A DNA stretch of 28,465 nt from JBHJOF01 sp050330055 (GTDB taxonomy: Bacteria; Pseudomonadota; Alphaproteobacteria; Kiloniellales; JAKSDN01), in the NCBI GenBank assembly GCA_050330055.1, contig JBHJOF010000044.1, positions 1 through 28,465 on the forward strand, written 5' to 3'. Numbering within the stretch: position 1 is the stretch's first letter; every line of letters begins with the position of its first letter. Made by a program: the position numbers and the translations under genes. The notes beneath the pieces are model-generated. The model worked only from the letters and a program-made list of their open reading frames with translations. It made no database searches and was not told the DNA's origin. Shown piece by piece: positions 18,070-26,045 of the stretch.

Positions 18070-20220
18070 TTAGATGGTGCGAAACCCGGCAGCGCCCTGC
18101 AGCAGGGCCGCGCGCGGGCGGCCCAGCCGTGCGGTAAAGGCGGGCTCAGGCACTGCCGAGACGATCGGGCTGTCGAGGCGATAGCTCTGCTCCGCCGCGT
18201 CGCTGTCCAGCACACGGGCGTAACCGTGGCCCGAGTGGACGGCATGGACAATGGCGCCCGGCGAAAGCGCGTCGCCGATGCGCTCCAGCGAGCGGATGCC
18301 GGCGTGGCGCAGGTCGTCCGGCCGCGCCGCCAACGCACGGAAGAGCGCGTCCTCCGCGCGGCGCATGCCGACGATCACCAGGGCGCGACAGGGCAGCTCG
18401 CTGGTCTCGCCGGTGAAGAGGTCGGCAAGCTGCAGGCGCGCGCCATCGAAGCCGGTGACCCGCTTCAGGGTGTGGATCGTCACGCCGCGCCGGGCCAGCG
18501 CCTGGTGCACCAGCGGCAGCTCGTTCGACAGGATGGTCCAGTCCGAAGCGTGTCCGGCCGGTGTCACGTAGCTCGTGTCACCGTGGCGCTCGGCCAGCAG
18601 CTCGGTCAGGCAGCCGCCCATGGTGTAGCTGTCGAAATCGAACACGACGATCGGGCCTTCGAGCTGGGCGCCGGCCGCGATGTCGTCCGGCGTGTAGACG
18701 CCCGGCCCCTCCAGGCGGCCGGCCGGCATCTCCAGCGTCGAATAGAGCTCCGTCGTCCAGCGGCTGCCGGTCGCCAGCACGACGCGCTCGACACCGAACT
18801 CCAGCACCTCATTGACGCTCAAGAGACTCTCTGGATAGAGGGAGGCGTTCGGCGCGGTCCTGAGCTGTCCCAGGCGGTAGTCGAGCACGCGGCGCCAGGC
18901 CGAGAGCCCCGGCAGCGCGGTCTCGAAGATCAGGCGTCCGCCCAGCTCGCTGCGCGTGTCGGCCAGGGTCACCTCGTAGCCGCGCTGCGCCAGGGCGCGG
19001 GCGCATTCGAGACCCGACGGGCCGCCGCCGACGATCAGCACGCGGTCGTCCGAACCCCTGGCGGGAATGCGCTCGGGATGCCAGCCGCGGCGCCACTCCT
19101 CGCCCACCGTCGGGTTCTGGGTGCAGCGCACCGGCACGCCGTCGTACCAGCTCGAGATGCAGATGTTGCAGCCGATGCATTCGCGGATCTCGTCCTCGCG
19201 CCCCTCGTCGATCTTGCGCGGCAGGAAGGGATCGGCGATCGAGGGCCGCGCCGCGCCGATCAGGTCGAGCACGCCGCGCCTGACCTGCGAGACCATGGCG
19301 TCAGGCGAGGTGAAGCGGCCGACGCCGACCACCGGCTTGCTGGTGAGGGTCTTGACGAAGTCGATCACCGGCTCGTGGCTGCCCTCGGGCGAGAAGCGCG
19401 AGGCGCCGCAGTCACTCGGCGTCGAGTCCATCTTCACGTCCCACAAATCGGGCAGCTCGGCCAGCAGCGCGACCACCTCGTGCGCCTCGGATTCGGCGTG
19501 CGTGCCGGGCTTGCGGCGCAACTCCTCCAGGCTGATGCGCAGGGCCACGGCGCAGGTGTCGCCGACCGCCTCCTTGGTGACTTCGAGCAGCTCGCGCACC
19601 AGGCGCACCCGGTTCTCGACCGAGCCGCCGTAGGCGTCGTCGCGCCGGTTGTAGTCGGACAGCAGAAACTGGTGCGGCAGATAGCCCATACCGGCATAGA
19701 CGTAGACCACGTCGAAGCCGGCGCTCCGCGCCTTGCGCGCGCCCTCGGCCTGCCAGCGCAGCAGCTCTTTGATGTCGTCGGCGTCCATCACCTTGGGCCG
19801 CCGGTTCGACATGAAGCCGACGTGGGTCGGCATCCAGGGCGTGCCCGAGGGCGAGAGCTGCGGCAGCCGGCTGGTGCGGTTCATGACCGCCGCGCCGCCG
19901 TGCCACAGCTCGACGCCGGCCAGCGCGCCATGCCGGTGCACCGCCTCGGTCATGAGCACATGGCTGCGGACATCGTCGTCGTCCCACAGCCGGGCAAAGG
20001 GCAGCGGCGAGTCGTCGGACGAGGGATGGATCGAGCAGGCGCCGGTGCAGACGACGCCCCAGCCGCCCTCCGCCTTGACCTCGCGGAAGGCGGCACGCAC
20101 CCGCGGCAGCGCGTTGGTCATGCCGCTGGCGTGCGGCACCTGGTAGAAGCGGTTGGGCGCCGTGACCGGGCCCAGCTTGACCGGCTCGAAGAGCACGTCG
20201 TAGCGCGGGTTTCGGGCCAT
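18070..20220 (-). CDS. Trimethylamine dehydrogenase-like FMN/4Fe-4S flavoprotein lacking the flavin-linking cysteine
   Basis: A 716-residue protein with the TMADH layout: an N-terminal TIM-barrel FMN domain (1-~345), a 4Fe-4S motif CIGCNICISSWYDG with a fourth Cys soon after, then a nucleotide-binding domain beginning RVLIVGGGPSGLECARAL. FEPVKLGPVTAPNRFYQVPH and ARPSIADPFLPRKI match trimethylamine/dimethylamine dehydrogenases. By remembered alignment, the FMN-linking cysteine is A31 here (PHASGM for PHCIGA), substrate-bowl Tyr60 is A61, Trp264 is not kept, and catalytic His172 appears to be Met; Trp355 is kept. It is thus probably an oxidative demethylase for a different methylated amine. Start: the ATG at 20218-20220 has GGAGG upstream and a family N terminus; an upstream in-frame ATG would run across the predicted promoter. 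Confidence 0.88.
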   Translation of the reverse strand: MARNPRYDVLFEPVKLGPVTAPNRFYQVPHASGMTNALPRVRAAFREVKAEGGWGVVCTGACSIHPSSDDSPLPFARLWDDDDVRSHVLMTEAVHRHGALAGVELWHGGAAVMNRTSRLPQLSPSGTPWMPTHVGFMSNRRPKVMDADDIKELLRWQAEGARKARSAGFDVVYVYAGMGYLPHQFLLSDYNRRDDAYGGSVENRVRLVRELLEVTKEAVGDTCAVALRISLEELRRKPGTHAESEAHEVVALLAELPDLWDVKMDSTPSDCGASRFSPEGSHEPVIDFVKTLTSKPVVGVGRFTSPDAMVSQVRRGVLDLIGAARPSIADPFLPRKIDEGREDEIRECIGCNICISSWYDGVPVRCTQNPTVGEEWRRGWHPERIPARGSDDRVLIVGGGPSGLECARALAQRGYEVTLADTRSELGGRLIFETALPGLSAWRRVLDYRLGQLRTAPNASLYPESLLSVNEVLEFGVERVVLATGSRWTTELYSTLEMPAGRLEGPGVYTPDDIAAGAQLEGPIVVFDFDSYTMGGCLTELLAERHGDTSYVTPAGHASDWTILSNELPLVHQALARRGVTIHTLKRVTGFDGARLQLADLFTGETSELPCRALVIVGMRRAEDALFRALAARPDDLRHAGIRSLERIGDALSPGAIVHAVHSGHGYARVLDSDAAEQSYRLDSPIVSAVPEPAFTARLGRPRAALLQGAAGFRTI

Positions 20221-20290
20221 GCAGCCGCCAGTCCTCCGGACGCGAGGGCCACGGGGCGGATGCCTCACGAAGCGCACCCCGTTGCAGTAC

Positions 20291-20321
20291 ATTGTAACCG
20301 CAACTGAACGGTTGTACAATT
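20291..20321 (-). promoter_or_regulatory. Promoter and TTGTACAATT operator of the dehydrogenase gene
   Basis: On the minus strand TACAAT (20291-20296, -10) lies 17 bp from TTGTAC (20314-20319, a weak -35). The -35 lies inside TTGTACAATT (20312-20321), which also occurs upstream of the methyltransferase gene. Arms ATTGTAACCG and CGGTTGTACAAT form an imperfect inverted repeat across the promoter, suitable for a TetR-family dimer. The divergent regulator gene starts about 120 bp away. Confidence 0.55.
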
Positions 20322-20438
20322 AGATTTATGGCAACATGACGCAGTTGGAGGCACCGCAGTTTTCCTTTCGGTCGCATCCCGGAATGTGCAGGATTGCCAC
20401 CGCTTCATCGCAAACTGGCGCCAGGCTGCCCAAAGAAC

Positions 20439-21092
20439 GTGAGCAGGAAGTCATCCGTCAGACCGCGGCAGCGGCGGCTCAAGCCGGACGTCCGCAGGCA
20501 GCTGCTGGTCGACGCCACCCTCAAGTGCCTGGCGAAGTACGGCCCGCAGGGGACCGGCGTGCGCCAGGTATCGCGCGAACTCAAGGTGGCGCCGAGCCTG
20601 ATCAACTACTTCTTCGAAGGTCGGAAGGAGCTGTTGACCAGCGCCTATCACAGGCTTGCCGAGCGCTTCATGGAGGAACTGCGCGAGATCATCGACCGGG
20701 AACACCCGACGGCCCATGATCGGCTGCGTACGATCATCGAATGGTACTTCTCGCCCGAATGGCGTGATGACGAGGTAGTCGGCGCCTATCTTGCCCTCTG
20801 GGCGCTGTCGCGCACCGAACTCGACCTCAACGAAGCCTTCAGCCGCTTCCACGCCGAGCGCAAGGAGCTGCTGACCAGGGTCCTGGATGACGTCGCCAGG
20901 GAGCGCGGCGCCAGCGTCGATAGCGACCTGCTGGCCTCCTGCATGTTGATCTTCCTGGATGGACTATGGCTGGAGCTTAGCTTGAATCCTAGCAGCAGCC
21001 TCGGCGAGCGCGCCCTCGAGATGTCCTGGGCCTGGCTGGACGGTTTCCTCGTCAAGCCGGGCTCCAAGCGCAAACGAATAAGCGGGCGTTAA
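20439..21092 (+). CDS. BetI-like TetR family transcriptional regulator
   Basis: A 217-residue regulator. The N-terminal helix-turn-helix domain covers RRQLLVDATLKCLAKYGPQGTGVRQVSRELKVAPSLINYFFEGRKELL (written in part), with the family's YFF/YYF recognition-helix end. The C-terminal ligand domain ends with LIFLDGLWLELSLNPSSS, like BetI, the choline-responsive repressor. Either a GTG at 20439 or a TTG at 20394 could start it; neither has a strong ribosome-binding site, and the shorter form is chosen because the extra 15 residues look non-family. It is divergent from the dehydrogenase-like gene, and a shared TTGTACAATT motif lies before that gene and the methyltransferase gene. It probably represses both until an amine ligand binds; this is inferred. 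Confidence 0.85.
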   Translation: MSRKSSVRPRQRRLKPDVRRQLLVDATLKCLAKYGPQGTGVRQVSRELKVAPSLINYFFEGRKELLTSAYHRLAERFMEELREIIDREHPTAHDRLRTIIEWYFSPEWRDDEVVGAYLALWALSRTELDLNEAFSRFHAERKELLTRVLDDVARERGASVDSDLLASCMLIFLDGLWLELSLNPSSSLGERALEMSWAWLDGFLVKPGSKRKRISGR

Positions 21093-21188
21093 ACGGCGAT
21101 CCCTCGAGAGTACCTTCACCGCACCTCCCCACAGTCGTCACCTCCGGACTTGGTCCACGGCCGTCCGCGCAAGGCTCGTTCACACCGA

Positions 21189-21536
21189 CCGTCATGGTCG
21201 GCCTTCGCCACTGCTGTCCGGTTTAAACAAGAAAGCCTTCGTGTTGTCCGCTTCGCGCCCCGTGGTCCCTGGCCCCCCTCCCAACCCTCCCCCGCAAGGG
21301 GGGAGGGAAAAGATGAGCAGCGACGGCCCTTTAGATTGCCTCCCCCCTTGCGGGGGAGGCCCAGGGGATCATCGGGCGCAGCGCCGGAGGGGGGCTGGCG
21401 CGAAGCGCCGAAAGGGGACAGAGGAAAAGCAAGTCTCTGTCCTGCCGCTGTGGCCGCTATGCCAGATGCAACAAGACCCTACAGCAGGTTGAAGCCGCTT
21501 AAACCGGACAGCAGTGGCGAAGGCCGACCATGACGG
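21189..21536. repeat. MITE-like unit with perfect 38-bp terminal inverted repeats
   Basis: The 38 bases at 21189-21226, starting CCGTCATGGTCGGCC, are the exact reverse complement of 21499-21536. Between them lies a family D repeat (21243-21415). No transposase and no clear target-site duplication are visible. Short matching ACACCGA / TCGGTGT sequences just outside the arms, at unequal distance, hint at an older, longer repeat. Confidence 0.75.
21243..21415 (+). repeat. Intergenic palindromic repeat, family D, copy 1
   Basis: Order of elements: GTTGTCCGC, a CCCTCC...GGGGGGAGGG hairpin, a 30-base spacer, a GCCTCCCCCC / GGGGGAGGC hairpin, then GGAGGGGGGCTGGCGCGAAG and CGCCGAAA. The same order recurs at 25803-25953 and, inverted, at 26949-27099. 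Confidence 0.85.
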
Positions 21537-21626
21537 CGCGGGGGCGGTTCGGTGTTTAAGACTCCTCAAACAGCGCGCCGCAGACGCGTCCTCGGCCCTT
21601 CCCCATGTCTAGTGCTGGCTCGGAGA

Positions 21627-21667
21627 TTGACGAGACCGTCGCATGGCTTTATTGTACAATTGTTCAA
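21627..21667 (+). promoter_or_regulatory. Promoter and operator of the MttB-like gene
   Basis: TTGACG (21627-21632), a 17-bp spacer and TATTGT (21650-21655) make a good sigma-70-type promoter. The 10-bp palindrome ATTGTACAAT (21651-21660) overlaps the -10, followed directly by the half-matching TTGTTCAA (21660-21667). TTGTACAATT (21652-21661) is identical to the motif before the dehydrogenase gene. A repressor bound here would block RNA polymerase. Confidence 0.6.
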
Positions 21668-21712
21668 TTACGCGTCTTGTCTGGTCAGGCACGTGGCGTC
21701 AGGGAGGCTGTG

Positions 21713-23266
21713 ATGGCACGAGAGGGAGCCCGCAGGCGCTCGCCGCGCGATCGCGGATCGCGCAGCGTCGGCGCCATCCGGCAGCAGGCCTGGCGCCAGG
21801 TCACCCTGCCATACCGGCCGGTCGAGATCCTGAGCGCCGACCAGATCGAGGCGATCCACCTGGCCTCTCTGGAGATCCTCGAGACGCTCGGCATGAAGGT
21901 GCTCGACGCCGAGGCGCGGCGCGTCTTCAGGGCGGCCGGCGCCACGGTCGACGAAGGCCAGCAACTCGTCCGGCTCGACCGCGGCCTAGTCGAGGAGAAG
22001 ATCGCGCTGCCGCCCTCCGAGTTCACCCTGCACGCGCGCAACCCGGGGCGCGCGTTGCGCCTGGGCGGGCGCAACACGATCTTCTCGGCGGTCGGCGGCC
22101 CGGCTTTCGTCGCCGATCTCGACCGCGGGCGGCGCAGCGGCACCTATGCCGAGGTCTGCGACTTCCTGCGCCTGGTGCAGAGCCTCAACGTGCTGCACCA
22201 GGAGGGCGGCGGCCCCTTCGAGGCGCTCGACCTGCAGCAGGAATCGCGCCATCTCGACCTGCACTACGCCCAGCTCACCCTGATGGACAAGAACTGGCAG
22301 CCCTGGGGGCTCGGCCGCGCGCGGGCGCGCGACGGCCTCGAGATGATGGCGACCGCGCTCGGCGTTTCGCGCGAGGCGCTGGTCGACATCCCGGTCTTTA
22401 CCTGCATCATCAACACCAACTCGCCGCTGATGCTCGACATCCCCATGGCCGAGGGGCTGATGGAGCTGGCGGCGCATGGCCAGCCGGTGGTGATCACGCC
22501 CTTCACGCTGGCCGGCGCCATGTCGCCGGTCACGCTGGCCGGCGCGCTGGCGCAGCAGAACGCCGAGGCCCTGGCCGGCATCACCTTGACCCAGTGCGTA
22601 CGGCCGGGCGTACCGGTGATCTACGGCGCCTTCACCACCAACGTCGACATGCGCAGCGGCGCCCCCGCCTTCGGGACGCCGGAGTACACCCAGGCGGCGC
22701 AGATCTCCGGCCAGCTGGCGCGGCGCTACAAGATCCCCTTCCGCTCCAGCAACGTGACCGCGGCCAACGACGTCGACGCCCAGGCGGCCTACGAGAGCGA
22801 AATGGCGCTGTGGGGCGCCATCATGGGCCACGCCCACCTGGTCAACCACGCCGCCGGCTGGCTCGGCGGCGGGCTCACGGCGTCCTTCGAGAAGCTGATC
22901 ATCGACGCCGAGATCCTGCAGATGATGGCGGCCTACCTGGAGCCGCCGGTGGTCGATGACGCCACCCTCGGCCTGGAAGCGATCCGCGAGGTCGGCCACG
23001 GCGGCCACTTCTTCGGCACGCCGCACACCCTGGAACGCTACGAGACGGCCTTCTACACGCCGCTGGTCTCGGACTGGGACAACTACGACAACTGGCGCGA
23101 CCGCGGCAGCCCCACGGCGGCACAGCGCGCCAATGCGATCTGGAAGCAGCTCCTGGCCGAGTACCAGCAACCGCCGATCGATCCCGCCGTGGACGAGGCG
23201 CTCAAGGACTACGTCGCACGGCGCAAGCGGGAGATCGCCGCAGGCGTTGCCGCGCCAGCGGCTTGA
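21713..23266 (+). CDS. MttB-family (trimethylamine methyltransferase-like) protein, non-pyrrolysine
   Basis: A 517-residue protein of the MttB/COG5598 superfamily (TIM barrel). Family features include LSADQIEAIHLASLEILETLG, a glycine-rich GGRNTIFSAVGGPAFVAD, and HGQPVVITPFTLAGAMSPVT. The frame runs without an in-frame TAG through the region where archaeal MttB has pyrrolysine, so it belongs to the non-Pyl group, whose characterised members demethylate quaternary amines such as glycine betaine, carnitine or proline betaine onto a corrinoid protein. No corrinoid protein or activator is in the window. The ATG at 21713 follows AGGGAGG by five bases; an upstream in-frame ATG at 21605 precedes the predicted promoter and is rejected. 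Followed by the TMLD-like gene, 83 bp away, probably one operon. Confidence 0.9.
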   Translation: MAREGARRRSPRDRGSRSVGAIRQQAWRQVTLPYRPVEILSADQIEAIHLASLEILETLGMKVLDAEARRVFRAAGATVDEGQQLVRLDRGLVEEKIALPPSEFTLHARNPGRALRLGGRNTIFSAVGGPAFVADLDRGRRSGTYAEVCDFLRLVQSLNVLHQEGGGPFEALDLQQESRHLDLHYAQLTLMDKNWQPWGLGRARARDGLEMMATALGVSREALVDIPVFTCIINTNSPLMLDIPMAEGLMELAAHGQPVVITPFTLAGAMSPVTLAGALAQQNAEALAGITLTQCVRPGVPVIYGAFTTNVDMRSGAPAFGTPEYTQAAQISGQLARRYKIPFRSSNVTAANDVDAQAAYESEMALWGAIMGHAHLVNHAAGWLGGGLTASFEKLIIDAEILQMMAAYLEPPVVDDATLGLEAIREVGHGGHFFGTPHTLERYETAFYTPLVSDWDNYDNWRDRGSPTAAQRANAIWKQLLAEYQQPPIDPAVDEALKDYVARRKREIAAGVAAPAA

Positions 23267-23349
23267 GGGGCGGCTTGAGCGATCCAAGCAGGCATGGTTA
23301 GACAGCAGCACCAGCGGCATGACCGCTGCCTTAGGAGTGGAGAGAGAGC

Positions 23350-24477
23350 ATGGTGAAGGCCCAGATCAGCAACGCCAAGGTGATCGACGGCGCGGTCGAG
23401 GTCACCTGGTCGGACGGCGCGGCGAAGAGCCGCTTTCCTTTCTTCTGGCTGAAGGACCACTGCCACTCCGCCGAGGGTCTGCATCCGGAGACCAGGCAGC
23501 GCCAGGTCGATACCTTCACCATTCCCGCCGACATCGCGCCCGCGCAGCTCGCAGTCGAGGAGGATGGCCAGCTGCTGCGCATCCAGTGGCGCAACGGCGA
23601 CGGCAGCAGCGAGCTGCCGGCCGGCTTCCTCAAGGAGATCGCCGTCACGCAGGGGCGCGAGCGGGCGCCCGCCTATGCGCTGTGGGACCGCGCCACCTTC
23701 GGCAACGCGCTGCCGGGCGTGCCCTATGACGAGGTGATGGACGACGCGCGCGGCGGCCTTAGGCGCTGGCTCGAGACCATCGAACGCTATGGCTTCGGCC
23801 TGGTGCGCGGCGTGCCGGCGACGCCCGAGGCGACCCAGGCGCTGGCCGAGCGGGTCGGCTACATCCGCCAGACCATCTTCGGCGGCTTCTGGGACTTCAC
23901 CGCCAACCTGGCGTACAAGGATACGGCCTACACGCCGGTGGCCATCGGCCCGCATACCGACGGCACCTACAGCTTCGATCCGCCCGGCTATCAGATGTTC
24001 CACTGCCTGCAGTTCGACGGCAGCGGCGGCGAGAGCACGCTGGTCGACGGCTTCAAGGCGGCCGACATGCTGCGTGCCAACGATCCCAAGGCTTTCGAGA
24101 TCCTGACCGAGGTGGCCGTGCCCGCGCACTACATCGGTGACGGCGTGCATCTGCGCGCCGAGCATCCGGTGATCGGTCTCGACGCCAACGGCGGCTATCG
24201 GCAGATCGCCTACAACAACTACGACCGCGCCCCCTTCCTGCTGCCGAACGGCCGCATGGGCGAGTTCTACCGCGCGCTCGGCCAATTCAACCGGCTGGTC
24301 AACGACCCGGCGCTGGAGCTCGAGTTCCGCCTGGAGCCGGGCACGGTGCTGCTGTTCGACAACTGGCGCTGCCTGCACGGCCGCCGCGCCTACCAGGGCT
24401 ATCGCCGGCTCTGCGGCGCCTATCTCAACAAGGAGGACGTCGAGAGCAAGCTGCGCCTGCTGCGCGCGGCGGGCTGA
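23350..24477 (+). CDS. Trimethyllysine / gamma-butyrobetaine dioxygenase-like Fe(II)/2OG enzyme
   Basis: A 375-residue oxygenase with an N-terminal DUF971-like domain (1-~95) and a TauD-type catalytic domain. The iron triad is H202, D204 (GPHTDGTYSF) and H343 (DNWRCLHGRR); R352/R353 may bind 2-oxoglutarate. IRQTIFGGFWDFT, DTAYT, FHCLQFDGSGGESTLVDGF, the NNYDRA motif and YRRLCGAYL look closer to human trimethyllysine dioxygenase than to gamma-butyrobetaine dioxygenase, as I remember both. In the N-terminal domain only one cysteine of the BBOX1-type zinc triad (CxCxxC) remains (LKDHCHSAEG), so that zinc site seems lost. The predicted reaction is hydroxylation of a trimethylammonium acid. GGAGTGGAGAGAGAG precedes the ATG. 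It ends six bases from the convergent MFS gene. Confidence 0.88.
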   Translation: MVKAQISNAKVIDGAVEVTWSDGAAKSRFPFFWLKDHCHSAEGLHPETRQRQVDTFTIPADIAPAQLAVEEDGQLLRIQWRNGDGSSELPAGFLKEIAVTQGRERAPAYALWDRATFGNALPGVPYDEVMDDARGGLRRWLETIERYGFGLVRGVPATPEATQALAERVGYIRQTIFGGFWDFTANLAYKDTAYTPVAIGPHTDGTYSFDPPGYQMFHCLQFDGSGGESTLVDGFKAADMLRANDPKAFEILTEVAVPAHYIGDGVHLRAEHPVIGLDANGGYRQIAYNNYDRAPFLLPNGRMGEFYRALGQFNRLVNDPALELEFRLEPGTVLLFDNWRCLHGRRAYQGYRRLCGAYLNKEDVESKLRLLRAAG

Positions 24478-24483
24478 GGCAAA

Positions 24484-25752
24484 TCACGAGCGGTCCGACG
24501 CAGCCTCAGGCGACGCTTCCGCTTCGCCTTCCGGCTCGTCGCTCTCCAGGGCATAGACCGAGAAGGTGGTCTTCGGCACGGGGACGAAGGCCACGCGGTA
24601 GAGCGCCGCCAGCAGCGGCCGGCGCATCAGCCGGAAGAGGCAATAGGCGGCCAGCAGGCCGAGAATTGCCGCGATCACCAGGAACAGGAAACCGGAGCCG
24701 TAGTGCTGCATGACCGGCGCCACCACGACCGGCCCGGCGACCGCGCCCAGGCCATAGACCAGCAGCAGGCCGCTGCTGGTCTGCACCAGCAGTTCGTTCG
24801 GCGCGTAGTCATTGGCGTGCGCCAGGCAGAGCGCATAGAGCGGCAGCATGAGCGCGCCATGCACCGCCGCGAGCGCCAACTGCAGCGGCAGGGAGTCTAG
24901 ACTGAGCAGGCTGAGCGCCAGGCCGCTGGCCAGGCCGCCGGCCCCGCAGGCGGCGATCACGAAGCGCCGGTCCATGCGGTCGGACAGGCGGCCGAGCGGC
25001 CACTGCGACAGAGTACCGCCCACCATGAAGGCGCTCATGAAAAGGGTGATCTCGGAGACCGGCATGCCGCGATCCTGGGCGAAGACCGGGCCGAGCGACC
25101 AGAAGGCGCCCTCGACCAGGCCGACCAGCAGACAACCCACGAAGCCGGCCGGCGACAGCCGGTAGAGCGCCGGAAGATCGACTGTGGTCACCGTGACCGG
25201 CTTGGGTGCAGCCGCCGTGGTCAGCGACAGCGGCACCAGCGACAGCGCGATCAGCATGGCGACCAGCGAGAACAGTGCCGTGCCCTGGGGGTCGTAGAGG
25301 TTCAGCATGAGCTGGCCGCCGATGGTCACCACATTGGCGACGATGATGTAGAGCGACAGCACCCGGCCGCGGATCTCGTTGCTGGACTCCTCGTTGAGCC
25401 AGGACTCGACCACCATGTAGAGCACCGCCAGGCAGAGCCCGACCAGGAAGCGCAGCAGCCACCAGGAGGGCGGGTCGAGCATCAGCGGATGAGCCAGCAC
25501 CGCCGCCGCGGTCAGCGCGGCGAAGGCGGCGAAGCAGCGGATATGCCCTACCCGCTTTACAACCCGCGGTCCGAGCAGGCAGCCGATCGTGAAGCCGGCA
25601 AAGTAGGCGGTACCCATGATGCCGATCGCCGTGGTCGAGAAGCCCTCGAGCTGGGCGCGCACTGGCAGCAGCGTAACCAGCAGGCCGTAGCCCAGGAACA
25701 GCACGCCGGAGCCCAGCAGCAGGGTGGCGATCGAGCGCTGCGCGGCGGTCAT
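24484..25752 (-). CDS. MFS transporter (YcaD-like)
   Basis: A 422-residue inner-membrane protein with about 12 predicted helices, from LLLGSGVLFLGYGLLVTLLP near the N terminus to LFLVIAAILGLLAAYCLF near residue 370. The pattern GTAYFAGFTIGCLLGPRVVKRVGHIR (quoted in part) in loop 2-3 and ESWLNEESSNEIRGRVLS are typical of the YcaD-type major facilitator group, which has no firmly known substrate. The last ~35 residues form an acidic, low-complexity cytoplasmic tail (ESDEPEGEAEASPEA). It converges with the TMLD-like gene with only six bases between stops, leaving no room for a terminator. Uptake or export of an amine-related compound is a guess from location. Confidence 0.88.
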   Translation of the reverse strand: MTAAQRSIATLLLGSGVLFLGYGLLVTLLPVRAQLEGFSTTAIGIMGTAYFAGFTIGCLLGPRVVKRVGHIRCFAAFAALTAAAVLAHPLMLDPPSWWLLRFLVGLCLAVLYMVVESWLNEESSNEIRGRVLSLYIIVANVVTIGGQLMLNLYDPQGTALFSLVAMLIALSLVPLSLTTAAAPKPVTVTTVDLPALYRLSPAGFVGCLLVGLVEGAFWSLGPVFAQDRGMPVSEITLFMSAFMVGGTLSQWPLGRLSDRMDRRFVIAACGAGGLASGLALSLLSLDSLPLQLALAAVHGALMLPLYALCLAHANDYAPNELLVQTSSGLLLVYGLGAVAGPVVVAPVMQHYGSGFLFLVIAAILGLLAAYCLFRLMRRPLLAALYRVAFVPVPKTTFSVYALESDEPEGEAEASPEAASDRS

Positions 25753-25802
25753 GGATGGTCGCGTCTCACGGCTGTCGGAATGAGAAAAGGACTGCCTGTT
25801 AT

Positions 25803-25953
25803 GTTGTCCGCTACGCGGACGCCCCTCCTCCCTGCCCTCCCCCTCAAGGGGGGAGGGAAAGGATGATCGCGGCGGCGCTTGTTAGCCTCCCCCCTTGAGG
25901 GGGAGGCGGCGCGTCGCGCCGGAGGGGGGCTGGCGCGAAGCGCCGAAAAGGCA
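25803..25953 (+). repeat. Intergenic palindromic repeat, family D, copy 2
   Basis: Same element order as the copy at 21243: GTTGTCCGC, CCCTCCCCCTCAAGGGGGG hairpin, GCCTCCCCCCTTGAGGGGG hairpin, then GAGGGGGGCTGGCGCGAAG and CGCCGAAAAGG. It lies downstream of the PhyH gene at 26046 and faces an inverted copy on the other side of that gene. Confidence 0.85.
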
Positions 25954-26045
25954 CTGCGCAATAGCAGGCCCCTCTCCTGCCGCGATGGCCGGGATGCTGT
26001 ACGCCCCGGCTCTCCCGGTCAAGCGATGTGATGGATTGCCGCCGC

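Larger units (their letters stand above)
21093..21712. other. Long intergenic region with MITE-like unit and methyltransferase promoter
   Basis: A 620-bp stretch with no credible gene. It contains the 348-bp unit bounded by 38-bp inverted repeats (21189-21536), and then the promoter, operator and AGGGAGG ribosome-binding site of the MttB-like gene. Short frames crossing it are repetitive artefacts. Confidence 0.65.

Noticed and set aside
16172..20307. Long plus-strand open frames (630 and 763 codons) opposite the solute-binding protein and dehydrogenase genes
   Set aside because: They are antisense shadows caused by high GC content; they are rich in His/Arg/Gln/Ala and show no family motifs, while the minus-strand proteins are clearly recognisable.
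21713..23266. Pyrrolysine (in-frame TAG) in the MttB-family gene
   Set aside because: The frame is open throughout with no internal TAG, so it belongs to the non-pyrrolysine group.
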